Below the pieces are notes generated by a model. It did no database searches. It was not told the DNA's origin and worked only from the letters and a program-made list of their open reading frames with translations. Both the position numbers and the translations under genes were made by a program. A stretch of 64,000 nt of DNA. Origin: Scortum barcoo. Taxonomy: Eukaryota > Chordata > Actinopteri > Centrarchiformes > Terapontidae. Numbering within the stretch: the stretch's first letter is position 1; each line of letters starts with the position of its first letter. The stretch covers positions 5,152,708-5,216,707 of the forward strand of contig CM041540.1 of NCBI GenBank assembly GCA_023238725.1. Direction: 5' to 3'. Below, piece after piece: positions 34,001 to 46,402 of this stretch.

Positions 34001-34235
34001 ACTCTGTCACCAGCCCAGACTAGGATGTGTGTGAGCGTCAACCAACCCTGAAAAAAGGGAAGGTTTGTTCACATCCTAATCAGGTTATTATGCAATTGTG
34101 TAGACCATAAAAATCAAATATACTCACCAGGCAGGACACACATCCCTGTAGCATTGATCACTTTAATCGAAGGACGCCTCTGAATACTGTGCTTTGATGA
34201 CTTCAGCAGGCCCCACAGCTTTAATCAGCCCATCG
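31021..34235 (-). pseudogene. amdhd1: amdhd1 copy C, exons 2-8, best preserved block
   Basis: Exons in gene order: 34235-34128, 34047-33982, 33899-33622, 33540-33315, 32224-32100, 31359-31266, 31187-31021. Exon 4 (L-A-G-A-T-Y-M-D-V ... S-T-Y-C-G-A-H-A-V-P-K) and exon 5 (G-K-T-V-A-E-A ... H-P-M-N-S-A-Q) are fully open, exon 6 gives S-H-L-E-E-V-S-D-E-G, and exon 7 gives L-G-S-D-F-N-P-N-A-Y. Defects: an extra base after D-A-H-T-H-P in exon 3, lysine for the glutamate of H-G-D-E (33339-33341), and two insertions in exon 8 (31110-31115 and 31166-31171). Exon 1 and the last exon are absent from the unit. Confidence 0.9.
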
Positions 34236-35951
34236 CTGGACGAATAAATCAGTTACTTTAACAGTCAACAACTACTTGGAATTGACATATTTAATATTAA
34301 CTTGTCTTAATTCCAACCTGTATCAATGACGGACTGACCTTCGTGAACACTGGGAGTTTTGTGTTATAATACTAAAATACTCACTAACACTAATTAGAGC
34401 AACATTTTCCCCTTTTTATATTTTCATCTATTTTACTGAAGTTATTGTTCTACATATTGTTCAGTTATCCTGTTTACATGAAGAAGAGAGGAGTTTAAAG
34501 ATTTTAAAGTGTGTAAGAAAACTCTGGAAAAGATGGATGAGACTCTAAAATACTCTGGAAAGTATTTTACTTCTTCAAGATCAAGTCAAGTGAAAACCTG
34601 AATGTCAGGAATGAACTGAACTTACAGAGAAGAGTAAATGTACCAAGTTAAAACTACAGCGAAGCCACACATGCAACCAAGTGAGAAATATGAATAAAAT
34701 ATTGAGACCAAAGATTTCCAGATTATATGTGATCCCTCCGACCTTTGGACTCTTTGAGCTTTTACCCACAGGGGGGCGCTATAGACTAGTAAGAGACAAC
34801 AAATGTGTGTACAAGCAAGTCCTATTTGATAAATGCAAAACCAACTCAGGAATTCATTTCTCCAAATTTTATTTAAGATGTTTTTATTTTTTTTTTTTTT
34901 TTGAGCTCATGAAACTTTTTAGAGATTTGTAGCTCTGTCACAGGACAAACATATGATGATGTTATAGATAAAAATATAATTGCTATAGATAAAACTACCA
35001 AACAGTAAATCAACTTCATTAAAATCAACAGAACAATAAATGAAATGAAGAAAAGATGATCTCCTGTGTGTCAGGACTCAAAACTTCTTCACAAGAAAAC
35101 TTGACTAAATGAATTCTGACTATTTTCCCAGATTTTAAAGACGGTGTGATAAATCCTCTTTACTGACTAACTACACAAATGAAAAAAGCAACAAGTGACA
35201 GAAAACATGAACTTTGACATGTTTCAGAGGGAAAGCTGTCTCAGTTATACTCTCATATCAAATTAATAGTTTCTCCATCCAGCTTTGTATGACACCCTGT
35301 AATGAAGACAAGAAGAAAATACTTTGTTCATGTTTGTTCATTCATCATTAAACCATTTAAATCATCATTAAACATTTAAAAAAAACATCAAGTTTTTAGT
35401 TGTAAAATACATCTTGGCTCCTAAGGCTTCATATTTCTTTCACTCTTCCTCAAATTTTGTTCACTTTTCTTTTATTGGTTTAAAAACAGCTGACTGACAA
35501 CAGGGAGTCATCAAACTAAACTGATTTTTGTAAAAACATGGCTGATTGAAGCGGATTTGAAGGAAGAAGAGCAGCACTTGAAATAAAGCAGGACAAACTA
35601 AAGTCAAACCTCCAGTAATTTAGAGCCTAAGAAAATTGTTGTTTAAACGAAAAGACTCTGATAAAGGCAATAATTAAAGCAGGACAAACTCTTTTTTTTT
35701 TTTTTTTTTTTTAATGATGCAATCCTAGAATATCTGAGGTGGCAGAGATGAGTCCTCCAAACACAGCTGCATCTCAAGGTGTCATTTTATCACCTTTTGT
35801 TATTTAAATCTAATATCCAAGACTCAAACTTTAACTTTCTACAGTGTGCTGACAATATAGCACTGGTTGGCTCTGTGTGTGTGTGTGTGTGTGAGGATGC
35901 TGCAAAAGATCACATATGTTTTAATCATGTAATTTCTCTAAAGGTGAAACT

Positions 35952-36903
35952 GATGTGGATTTTCAGGAAGGACGGACTCGCACAACCCAGTCAAGGGCCA
36001 GCTGGAGACTAAGTCTGGTCCTGCCTAAGCCTTCTCACCACCTTACTCTTTATTGTCTAAGTTTTCTAAGTGTTCAAAATCTTCTTCAGAGAAAATGCAA
36101 GAGTCAAAAATAAGCACCAGGGTCTAGCAGAGTTGAGTCCAGAGAGCTTTATTCTTCAATACGGAGTACAAAGCCCGAGTTGGTCTGCAGAGCAACTGAG
36201 TTTCACCAACAAAACATCATCTTTTAGAATGGAAAAAATGGGTGTTTCACAAACTTTAAGGGCATGTCTCAATATGCCATTTTGCATTTGTCACGTGTCC
36301 TAGGATTGATTTTTATTGGCGTCCAACAGTAGCTACTTATGCCTTGTGTTAAACAAACCTGTCTCTAATGATATTTGAATCTCTCATTGTTTGCTTCTTA
36401 AAAAACTCCCAAATGGCACCCAACCTATAGGATAGGGTCTCCCCAGTTTGATAGCCTTTTAAGGACAGGCCTTTGAATGTTGGGGTACATCAGTCACTTT
36501 GGTTCATTTCTTTGTTCCAGGACAATAAACCAAACACATTTGTCCAGGTCATTCTCCAGTTATTCTTCGGTTATGCTCCTATATATCCTATAAAGCAAAG
36601 ATAATTACTTAGGTGCTTATAGCCTTGTGTGGAACAACTTGTAGCAGTAAATTTGGGCTCAGGGCATATGATGGTCTTTGCATAGAATCGTTTAGAGGGG
36701 CCCGTGCAGCATATTTTGTATGGCGGCCTTACCCAAGTGAACACAATCACATGCAATGGCGACCATACACGTGAACCCACTCATGTGCAGTTGTGACTAT
36801 ACACGTGCAATATAAAATTGAGTTACATAATATAAAAATGGTGCAGTATAAAAATTATATAAAAATAGCATAATACGATAAAAAAATTAGACACTATAAA
36901 AAC
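35952..36903 (-). mobile_element. LTR-like insertion, unit VI copy
   Basis: Copy of the 18715-19653 insertion, almost identical, with a few extra bases near its start. It inherits the same flanks, so it was duplicated with the unit and did not insert separately. Confidence 0.4.
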
Positions 36904-39240
36904 CAAAGAGCTTTTCTCATTCAGAAACACACAAGCCTCTCCTGATAAATTTCAAGCTTTGACCGTCACTGGATCTTGGACGGAGGCGACGCAACGTGCT
37001 GTAAAACAAGGAACAACAACAACTCTGAGAAAACACTCAACACAGAGTGAGTCAGGAAAACCACATTTAAAAAAAACATCAAGAGACATCCTCGCAGATA
37101 TAAACGAATAAAAGAGCAGGGGAGTGAAAATATGAGTTCAAAAGTCCAACAGAAACCAGAAGACTTGTTCTTGCAACTGCGTTTATAACATCTTTTCTCT
37201 CAAACACAGCTTAACTATGTCAGGTGATTTGCTACCTCAGTACACTTTAAGAACAAAGATTAGAAGGACCAACACAGAAAATTGCAGATGAATATTTAAA
37301 TGCAGGGATTCATATTATCGACACAACCACTGACTGTGCCTGGAACAATCTGACCACATTATATCACACTGACTTTACACAGTCCAGCCATATATTAGGT
37401 TTCCACCTCATCATGTCAACCTATAAAAGGAAGGAGTCTCTGTCTTTCTGTCCTTCGATTATCTCCACAACCGTTCATCCATTTGATTTCACACTCTATA
37501 AGTGTATTGCTGAGGACCAAAGGAAGTGCAGTGTCGAGTGTGAAGTCGATTGGATGAACGGTTCTCCTGAAAGCTGCAAACAGCAACACCAGAGGCCAAA
37601 CACACTGCCCGTCACGAACAGGCGAGTTTTGAAAGAGCACTGCAGCAGTTTGGATGAAAACTAAAGCAAGATGGACAAAAGGTCAAAGAAAATATGTAAA
37701 GACAGTGCTGAAAGGCTGAGACAAAAGAGGGGGGACTCTCTAGACTGATGCAAGTAAATATTTTAAAACAACAAGTTATTAATCTGCCAGTCAGTCATCT
37801 CATCTAGTGAGTCTGAAGGCGCTGTGAGAAAGAGAGAGCCACCCAGTGAGCCCAGTTCAACTGTTAGTCGAGGTTTAGCAGCTGAACCAGTCAGACAGAA
37901 GACAATGGGGAGAAGATGAGCAGGTTTGGGTTTGACTAGCTGGCTGCTGAGCTCCATCAGGCCTCTTACTGAAACATCTTCAACTTTTCATTAAGTGAGT
38001 AATCGTCAGTGTCGCTTCATGAATATATATATTTTCTGACCAATCACAGCCTGGATGGAGCAGAACATTAAAAACAAGTTGATTTAATAAAGGAAAAAAC
38101 CCACAAAAATGAAAAATGCTGGTTGTGTGTTTCTTAAACTGCTGTTTTGTTCAATTGCAATTCATGTATTAGTGGTATATAGTGTATTATTAATACACTA
38201 ATATGATTAAAATATTGAGACCAAAGATTTCCAGATTATATGTGATCCCTCCGACCTTTGGACTCTTTGAGCTTTTACCCACAGGGGGGCGCTATAGACT
38301 AGTAAGAGACACCAAACATGTACAGCAAGTCTTATTTGACAAATGCAACTAGAATATTGAATACAAAGCCAACTCAGGATTTCATAAACATATTCTCTGT
38401 TTTTATTTATGCATACTCTTTTTATTGAAATGAAGCCATTTGTCTCTTAGTTCTTACTTCTTTGTCATTAGTTTGGCGTTACAGAAACACATTAAGGCGA
38501 ATAGAGATTTAAATCAACAGCTAACATGACATTTATCTAAAAGTGTTGGTTTAAAGAAATTGTTAAGATAGTAAATGATTTATTGGTCACATTTTTCAAC
38601 AAGCAGCACACACAAAGACAACTTATCACAGCATTTTTTAAAGATTAATCTTAATGTAAAGAAAAAGTTTGACATTTTTCTGAATTTACGTATAGCTTCT
38701 CAAAATGTTCCCACTGCATTACATAAAAGCTGCAGCCTGTGGTGGAAGAAATACTCATATTTTACTGTAAAAATCCTTTTATTATTTTTTTACAAGTAAA
38801 AGTCCTGCATTCAGGATTTCACAGCTAAATATATTTAAGTTAAAGTACTTGTACTCTCATAATAAATCATTTTGTAATATTTTTACTAATGATTTAACAG
38901 TCGCTGCCGGAGAAAGAGCACATTTAAACTACTTTATTTACAGTTTAACATATATATAGAATATGTATCATATTTTGTAAATTGAGTATATGTGCTGTTT
39001 GCAAAATGCAAGTAAAAATCCTGTATTTAAAGCGTACTTGTGTTAACCTGCAGAAATTTCAGTGGAATTGTACTTCAAGTATCAAATGTAAAAGTACCCA
39101 TTATGCAGAAAAATGGTGCCTGTTAGTGTTGAATATTACACATTATATTATTGGATTATTATTCCTGATGCATTCACGTTTAAGTAGTGTTAAAATACTT
39201 TTTAAAAAATAATCACTTGTTTTGTATGTGTGAACATATA

Positions 39241-40823
39241 CAGTGGGGCAAAAAAGTATTTAGTCAGCCTTTACCAATACCAATTGTGCAAGTTCTCCCA
39301 CTTAAAAGATGAGAGGGCCTGTAATTTTCATCATAGGTACACTTCAACTATGAGAGACAGAATGGGGGGAAAGAATCCAGGAAATCACATTGTAGGATTT
39401 TTCAATGAATTAATTGGTAAATTCCTCAGGTAAAATAAGTATTTGGTCACCTACAAACAAGCAAGATTTCTGGCTCTCACAGACCTGTAACTTTCTTCTT
39501 TAAGAGGCTCCTCTGTCCTCCACTCGTTACCTGTATTAATGGCACCTGTTTGAACTCGTTATCAGTATAAAAGACACCTGTCCACAACCTCAAACAGTCA
39601 GACTCCAAACTCCACTATGGCCAAGACCAAAGAGCTGTCAAAGGACACCAGAAACAAAATTGTAGACCTGCACCAGGCTGGGAAGACTGAATCTGCAATA
39701 GGTAAGCAGCTTGGTGTGAAGAAATCAACTGTGGGAGCAATTATTAGAAAATGGAAGACATACAAGACCACTGATAATCTCCCTCGATCTGGGGCTCCAC
39801 GCAAGATCTCCACCCCGTGGGGTCAAAATGATCATGAGAACAGGTGAGCAAAAATCCCAGAACCACACGGGGGGACCTAGTGAATGACCTGCAGAGAGCT
39901 GGGACCAAAGTAACAAAGGCTGCCATCAGTAACACACTACGCCGCCAGGGACTCAAATCCTGCAGTGCCAGACGTGTCCCCCTGCTTAAGCCAGTACATG
40001 TCCAGGCCCGTCTGAAGTTTGCTAGAGAGCATTTGGATGATCCAGAAGAGGATTGGGAGAATGTCATATGGTCAGATGAAACCAAAATAGAACTTTTTGG
40101 TAAAAACTCAACTTGTCGTGTTTGGAGGAGAAAGAATGCTGAGTTGCATCCAAAGAACACCATACCTACTGTGAAGCATGGGGGTGGAAACATCATGCTT
40201 TGGGGCTGTTTTTCTGCAAAGGGACCAGGACGACTGATCCGTGCATGTAAAGGAAAGAATGAATGGCGCCATGTATCATGAGATTTTTGAAGTGAAAACC
40301 TCCTTCCATCATCAAGGGCATTGAAGATGAAACGTGGCTGGGTCTTTCAGCATGACAATGATCCCAAACACACCGCCCGGGCAACGAAGGAGTGGCTTCG
40401 TAAGAAGCATTTCAAGGTCCTGGAGTGGCCTAGCCAGTCTCCAGATCTCAACCCCATAGAAAATCTTTGGAGGGAGTTGAAAGTCCGTGTTGCCCAGCGA
40501 CAGCCCCAAAACATCACTGCTCTAGAGGAGATCTGCATGGAGGAATGGGCCAAAATACCAGCAACAGTGTGTGAAAACCTTGTGAAGACTTACAGAAAAT
40601 ATTTGACCTCTGTCATTGCCAACAAAGTATTGAGATGAACTTTTTTAATTTGCAAATTAATTCTTTAAAAATCAGACAATGTGATTTTCTGGATTTTTTT
40701 CTCTCATTTTGTCTCTCATAGTTGAGGTATACCTATGATGAAAATTGGAGACCTCTCTCATCTTTTTAAGTGGGAGAACTTGCACAATTGGTGGCTGACT
40801 AAATACTTTTTTTTTCCCCACTG
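39241..40823 (+). mobile_element. Tc1-like DNA transposon, copy 2
   Basis: Complete element with inverted ends CAGTGGGGCA at 39241 and CCCCACTG ending at 40823, flanked by TA. Same insertion point in the same host repeat as copy 1. It is 31 bases longer than copy 1, mainly through small insertions. Confidence 0.92.
39617..40638 (+). pseudogene. Tc1 transposase, two or three frameshifts, copy 2
   Basis: The DNA-binding half is open from 39617 to 39847, the first catalytic half from 39844 to 40281 (W-S-D-E-T-K-I-E-L-F-G-K; N-I-M-L-W-G-C-F-S), and the last part from 40321 to 40638 (Q-H-D-N-D-P-K-H-T; L-N-P-I-E-N-L-W-R-E-L-K). All three DD34E residues are present. Frames are lost near 39812, 39842, 40244 and 40290. 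It is less damaged than copy 1. Confidence 0.92.
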
Positions 40824-41127
40824 TACATTTTTAAAATGAAGTAAAAGTACTGTATTTGTCTCTTAGATGTAGATGAGTAGTGTGAAGTAGCATCATTTTT
40901 TTTTTTTTAAAAGTACCTCAAACTTGTGCTTAAGTTCAGGCACTTGAGTAAATGTACTTTCCACCACAGGCAGCCAGTTGGCTCATCTTAGCATAAATAC
41001 TGGAAAATGGGGATGCATTTCCAAAAACATCAAAGTATTCCCTTAAAATCTCAGCTGACTACACACCACAGCATTCTTAGCAGTGCCTTCATCGATCTGA
41101 ATCAGTGAGCAGGAGCCTGTTTTCTGG

Positions 41128-41233
41128 TTATAAGTCCATAGTTTTGTCATTATCAAACACGATGCTGCCTTTGATGACGACGTACAGGATGAGCTCCTGG
41201 TGTCCTCCGAGCTGGTAGATCAGATGCTCCCAT
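41128..41233 (-). CDS. amdhd1: amdhd1 last exon, unit VI
   Basis: Intact 106-base terminal exon identical in layout to 1727-1832, with TTGCAG acceptor and TAA stop. The exon block that should precede it at higher coordinates is missing here; TRIM5 and a retrotransposon follow. It is a detached exon unless spliced over a long distance. Confidence 0.8.
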
Positions 41234-43016
41234 CTGCAACAAAACGTGGAGGGGGTCTGTTTCACACACAAATGCTTCATTTAAACAAGACAATTATCAG
41301 TCAAAACTAAAGTTGTGTCATTTGTACATATATTGTTTCAAGGATAAACATGAATCCACAAATACTAATAATTCGACTTATAATTAAACTTTTATTTTAG
41401 TCCGACTTCAGTCAAACCAGTTGATTTTGAATGGCATATATCATTTCCACACAGCTTTTTGAAAACGTATTATTAAACACATCTCATTAAAAATACAGTC
41501 AAAACAACATCCAATAATCTTTCTACCATTGACGGCTAATTAATTAATTAACTGTCTTATCCAACCTGTATCAATGACGGACTGACCTTCGTGAACACTG
41601 GGAGTTTTGTGTTATAATACTAAAATACTCACTAACACTAATTAGAGAAACACATTCCCCTTTTTACATTTTCATCTATTTTACTGAAGTTATTGTTCTA
41701 CATATTGTTCAGTTATCCTGTTTACATGAAGAAGAGAGAAGTTTAAAGATTTTACAGTGTGTAAGAAAACTCTGGAAATGATGGATGAGACTCTAAAATA
41801 CTCTGGAAAGTATTTTATTCTTCAAGATCAAGTCAAGTGAAAACCTGAATGTCAGGAATGAACTGAACTTACAGAGAAGAGTAAATGTACCAAGTTAAAA
41901 CTACAGCGAAGCCACACATGCAACCAAGTGAGAAATATGAATTAAAATATTGAGACCAAAGATTTCCAGATTATATGTGATCCCTCCGAACCTTTGGACT
42001 CTTTGAGCTTTTACCCACAGGGGGGCGCTATAGACTAGTAAGAGACAACAAATGTGTGTACAGCAAGTCTTATTTAATAAATGCAAAACCAACTCAGGAT
42101 TTCATTTCTCCCAAATTTTATTTAAGATGTTTTTTTTTTTGAGTTCATGAAACTTTTTAGATATTTGTAGCTCTCACAGGAAAAACATATGATGATGTTA
42201 TATTAAAATATATTGTTATACATTAAACTACCAAAAAGTAAATCATCTTCATTAAAATCAACAGAACAATAAATGAAATGAAGAAAAGATGATCTCCTGT
42301 GTGTCAGGACTCAAAACTTCTTCACAAGAAAACTTGACTAAATGAATTCTGACTATTTTCCCAGGTTTTGAAAGACGGTGTGATAAATCCTCTTTACTGA
42401 CTAACTACACAAATGAAAAAAGCAACAAGTGACAGAAAACATGAACTTTGAGATGTTTCAGAGGGAAAGCTGTCTCAGTTATACTCTCATATCAAATTAA
42501 TAGTTTCTCCATCAGCTTTGTATGACACCCTGTAATGAAGACAAGAAGAAAATACTTTGTTCATGTTTGTTCATTCATCATTAAACCTCCAGTTTGTCCA
42601 CACATCCCATCAGTAAAGTCTGTTCAATGTTAATGCAGATTTTTTTTTAAATGTACAAAATGATAAAGGAAGGTCTGGTGGTTTCTCTCTTAAGTCTCAT
42701 GCAACAGAAGGGAAACAACAACATACAAATACATCGATACAAATATCCAACAAATACGTGAGCACAGAGAAAAGTCAGTTCAGGGAAACAAAACTCCTCC
42801 TGAGCATTGAGAGCCTCCGTGGATAAACAGACACAGGAAGGACCTAAAGACGCTCAAACATTTACAGAACAGCTGAATGAGAAGATGTCCCATAATGTTT
42901 GATTGACAGCTGAAGAAATGCCACAACAATCAGCTCTCAGCAACAAACATGAAAACAAAATGAGTTTAAGACCAAAAACACAGAATTTAACCCGCTGACC
43001 CTTAAATGACTTCTGA

Positions 43017-44834
43017 CTATTTCACTTTAATGAACTCAGCTGTGTCTCCCCAAAAGTAAAACCAAAGTCCAGCATGGAGAGGCTGAGTGAACGTGGTCTG
43101 GACTCTGTGGAGGAGAGTCATGGTTTCAGAGATGCTGTAGAAGGACAGAATACCTTCACTGTGATCCAGGTACACTCCTACTCTGGAGGACCGAGGATCT
43201 GAGACAGGAGTGTGGACTTTGTTGTAACAAAAGTTATAACTGTTTGTGCCAACAATCTAATGCCCAAGATTTATTATTGAGTCCAAATCTACATTCAGTC
43301 GAGCTCCCTGTTCTGCTGATATCCTTGTATGCGACTGCTACAGAAACTCCTCCTCTCCCTCTCCACTCCACCTCCCAGTAACAACGTCCAGTCAGACTCT
43401 CTCTACTCAGGACCTGACGAGATGTAGTGAATCTGTCTGTGATCACTAGAATAAGACTGAAACTTCTTCACTCATGATTAATTAATGTTGCTTTTCTGTT
43501 CCCCTCAGATAATAACAGATAGTTTGTTTGCTGTGTTTGGATCCAGTGTGATTTCACGTGAATATTTTAAGAACTCATCTCTGGTCTTGGGTTGTGAATC
43601 TGACAGTAAACAAACAGTGTCAAATAAAGGATTCATCTTCTTCTTCTTCTAACAGATCCAGTGTGATTTCACGTGAATATTTTAAGAACTCAGCTCTGGT
43701 CTTGGGTTGTGAATCTGACAGTCTTCCTCTTCAGTCACTGTCAGGTGAGATGTTTGTCCACTTCTCTCTCAGAACGTCCTGTAGTTTATCTCTGACTTTT
43801 GACACAGCCGCTGTCACTTCCTCAAAGTATCTGAGAGGACGGATCTTGGATGCTGGATGAGTCTGTAGACTGACTGAGTGCTGACAGTGAGGGGTAGTTG
43901 TGTAGAAACTGGTTGTGATCCTCTGTGTTGTGAGAGCTGCTTCAGATCAGCGTCTTTCCTCTTCAGCTCAGTGATCTCCTGCTCCAGCTTCTCCTGAAGC
44001 TCTTTGACTCGACTCACTTCAGTTTCCTGCTGGGATCTGAGCTGCTGCTTCACATCAGAGCTTCTTTTCTGGATGAGACGGATCAGCTGGCTGAAGATCT
44101 TCTCGCTGTCCTCCACTGCTTTATCAGCAGAGCCATTGATGGCCTCCACCTGCTGCTGAAGCTCCTTCACATCTTTCTCTCTGTCCTGGATTCTCTGCTG
44201 GATGTTTTGTCGACTCACCTCGAGCTCTCTTCTGCCTCTCAGCTCCTTTCTGCTGCAGCTGAGACTGTGTCGTTGGCCTTTATGTTCATCCATGGAGCAG
44301 AGATAACAGATACACTTCTGATCAGTGCGACAGAAAATCTTCATCACCTCATCATGACGAGAGCAGATGTTCTCCTGGAGCTTCTTGGAGGGGTCCACCA
44401 GCTTGTGGTTTTCAAATATAGGTAATTCATAATGAGGCTGCAGGTGTTTGTCACAGTAGAGAGGCCAGACATACCAGACAGGACTTGAGGGCTTTCAGTT
44501 TTCTCCCAGTGCAGAAATCACAGGCCACATCTTCAGGTCCAGCATAGCAGTGATCAGCAGGAGCAGCTTGGAGTCCAGTCTTCTTCAGTTCCTCCACTAA
44601 AACAAAGCTGCTGCTAACATGGTGTTTTTCAGCAGCACAGGCCTCGGTGTGAAGGTCTGCCTACACTGAGGGCAGCTGTAGATCCTCTTCTCATCCTCTT
44701 CATCCCAGTAACCTTTAATACAGTTCATGCAGTAGCTGTGTCCACAGGAAATAGCCACCGGATCCTTTAGTAGATCCAGACAGATGGAACAAGAGAAGGT
44801 TTCTTGGTTCCAGCTGAACTCCTTTCTGCGCCAT
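43017..44834 (-). pseudogene. TRIM5: TRIM E3 ligase with intact RING core and duplicated PRY linker
   Basis: ATG 44834 (M-A-Q-K-G) to stop 43017. It is the only copy with an unshifted RING: C-S-I-C-L-D-L-L, then I-S-C-G-H-S-Y-C-M-N-C and C-P-Q-C in one frame (44839-44597). That frame begins one base off the M-A-Q-K-G frame because of an extra base near 44812. B-box 2 and the coiled coil are open from 44398 to 43814. Breaks at 44597-44612 (about eight extra bases), A-S-Y-C-D near 44460, 43845-43852 and in the linker. The linker before PRY is duplicated (43540-43610 and 43655-43722) with a glutamate-rich stretch between. Confidence 0.85.
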
Positions 44835-45792
44835 TTCAACTCTCCGTCACAGTGACTGTGTTAGTTTCAAGGAGGTAAAACTTATTTAGAAGTCTCTGCA
44901 AACGGGGCCTGTCACCAGTTTAATCTTCAGCTCTGAAGGGGAGGAACAAGGAAATCTGTTTGAGAGCTGGAAGAAGAGGGAGGGCGTGTCGAGCTGTGAA
45001 TCCAGGAAGAAGAGCAGCACTGTGAATTTAAACTCTGTTTTCTCATTTACAATGAAGCTTCAGTTAAAACCTGCTGCACATTTACAAAAAACATCAAATT
45101 TTTAGTTGTGAAATACATCTTGGCTCCTCAGGCTTCATATTTCTTTCACTCTCCCTCAAATTTTGTTCACTTTTCTTTTATTGGTTGAAAAACAGCTGAC
45201 TGACAACAGGGAGTCATCAAACTAAACTGTCATAAAATATTTAAATAGCTGTATTACAATTTTCTCTCATATTTAATGACCCACTTTGAAAGCATTTGTG
45301 ACAAAATAGTTCAATCTCAGAACATCATCCTGAGCCAAACAGCATTTAAAGCTTCAGATGGTTGAAACAAACATCATAAAACAAGTTATTAGTTGCGGCC
45401 AGATCAGATGATCTTAAAGTGATTTAAGATTTACTGCTACCTGAACTTCAGCAGGTGGACGTGTTGAGTCAAATGAGTCCAAAAGAAACCCGAAGACTTT
45501 TGTAAAAACATGGCTGATTGAAGCGGATTTGAAGTTGAAATAAAGCAGGACAAACTAAAGTCAAACCTCCAGTAATTTAGAGCCTAAGACAAAAAAACTC
45601 TAATAAAGGCAATAATTTCTTTTTTTTTTTTTTAATGATGCAATCCTAGAATATCTCAGATGGCAGAGATGAGTCCTCCAAACATAGCTGCATCTCAAGG
45701 TTTCATTTTATCACCTTTTGTATTTTTAAATTTAATATCCAAGACTCAAACTTTAACTTTCTACAGTGTGCTGACAATATGGCACTGGTTGG

Positions 45793-45933
<141 letters not shown>

Positions 45934-46402
45934 GTGAGGGGGACACTGCAAAAGATCACACTTTTTTTAATCATGTCATTTCTGTAAAAGTGAAACTAAA
46001 GAACTTCTCATTCAGAAACACACAAGCCTCTCCTGATAAATTTCAAGCTTTGACCGTCACTGGATCTTGGGTGGAGGCGATGCAATGTGCTGTAAAACAA
46101 GGAACAACAACAACTATGAGAAAACACTCAACACAGAGTGAGTCAGGAAAACCAGAGACATCCTGCAGATATAAACGAATAAAAGAGCAGGGGAGTAAAA
46201 ATATGAGTTCAAAGGTTTGTTCTTGCAACTGCGTTTATAACATCTTTTCTCTCAAACACAGCTTAACTATGTCAGGTGATTTGTTACCTCAGTACACTTT
46301 AAGAACAAATATTAGAAGGGCCAACACAGAAAATTGCAGATGAATATTTAAATGCAGGGATTCATATTATCGACACAACCACTGACTGTGCCTGAAACAA
46401 TC

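Larger units (their letters stand above)
27486..34290. repeat. Array unit V: TRIM4 and amdhd1 exons 8-2
   Basis: Same order as unit II: TRIM 3' flank (27486-27940), TRIM4 (27941-29648), 5' flank and spacer (29649-31020, including the insertion seen at 13460), amdhd1 copy C (31021-34235). The junction to unit VI again lies in amdhd1 intron 1 at about 34290. Spacers hold no further genes. Confidence 0.8.
34291..41555. repeat. Array unit VI: duplicate of unit III (no TRIM, Tc1, last exon)
   Basis: TRIM 3' flank (34291-35350), the same TRIM deletion junction, spacer with LTR-like insertion (35952-36903), hairpin repeat (37469-37563), inverted-end repeat split by Tc1 (38739-40967), amdhd1 last exon (41128-41233). 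Units III and VI are nearly identical from 18.2 to 21.9 kb against 35.4 to 39.2 kb, so they share a recent duplication. Between 35.55 and 37.17 kb, unit VI has several 15-20 base inserts that unit III lacks. Confidence 0.8.
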
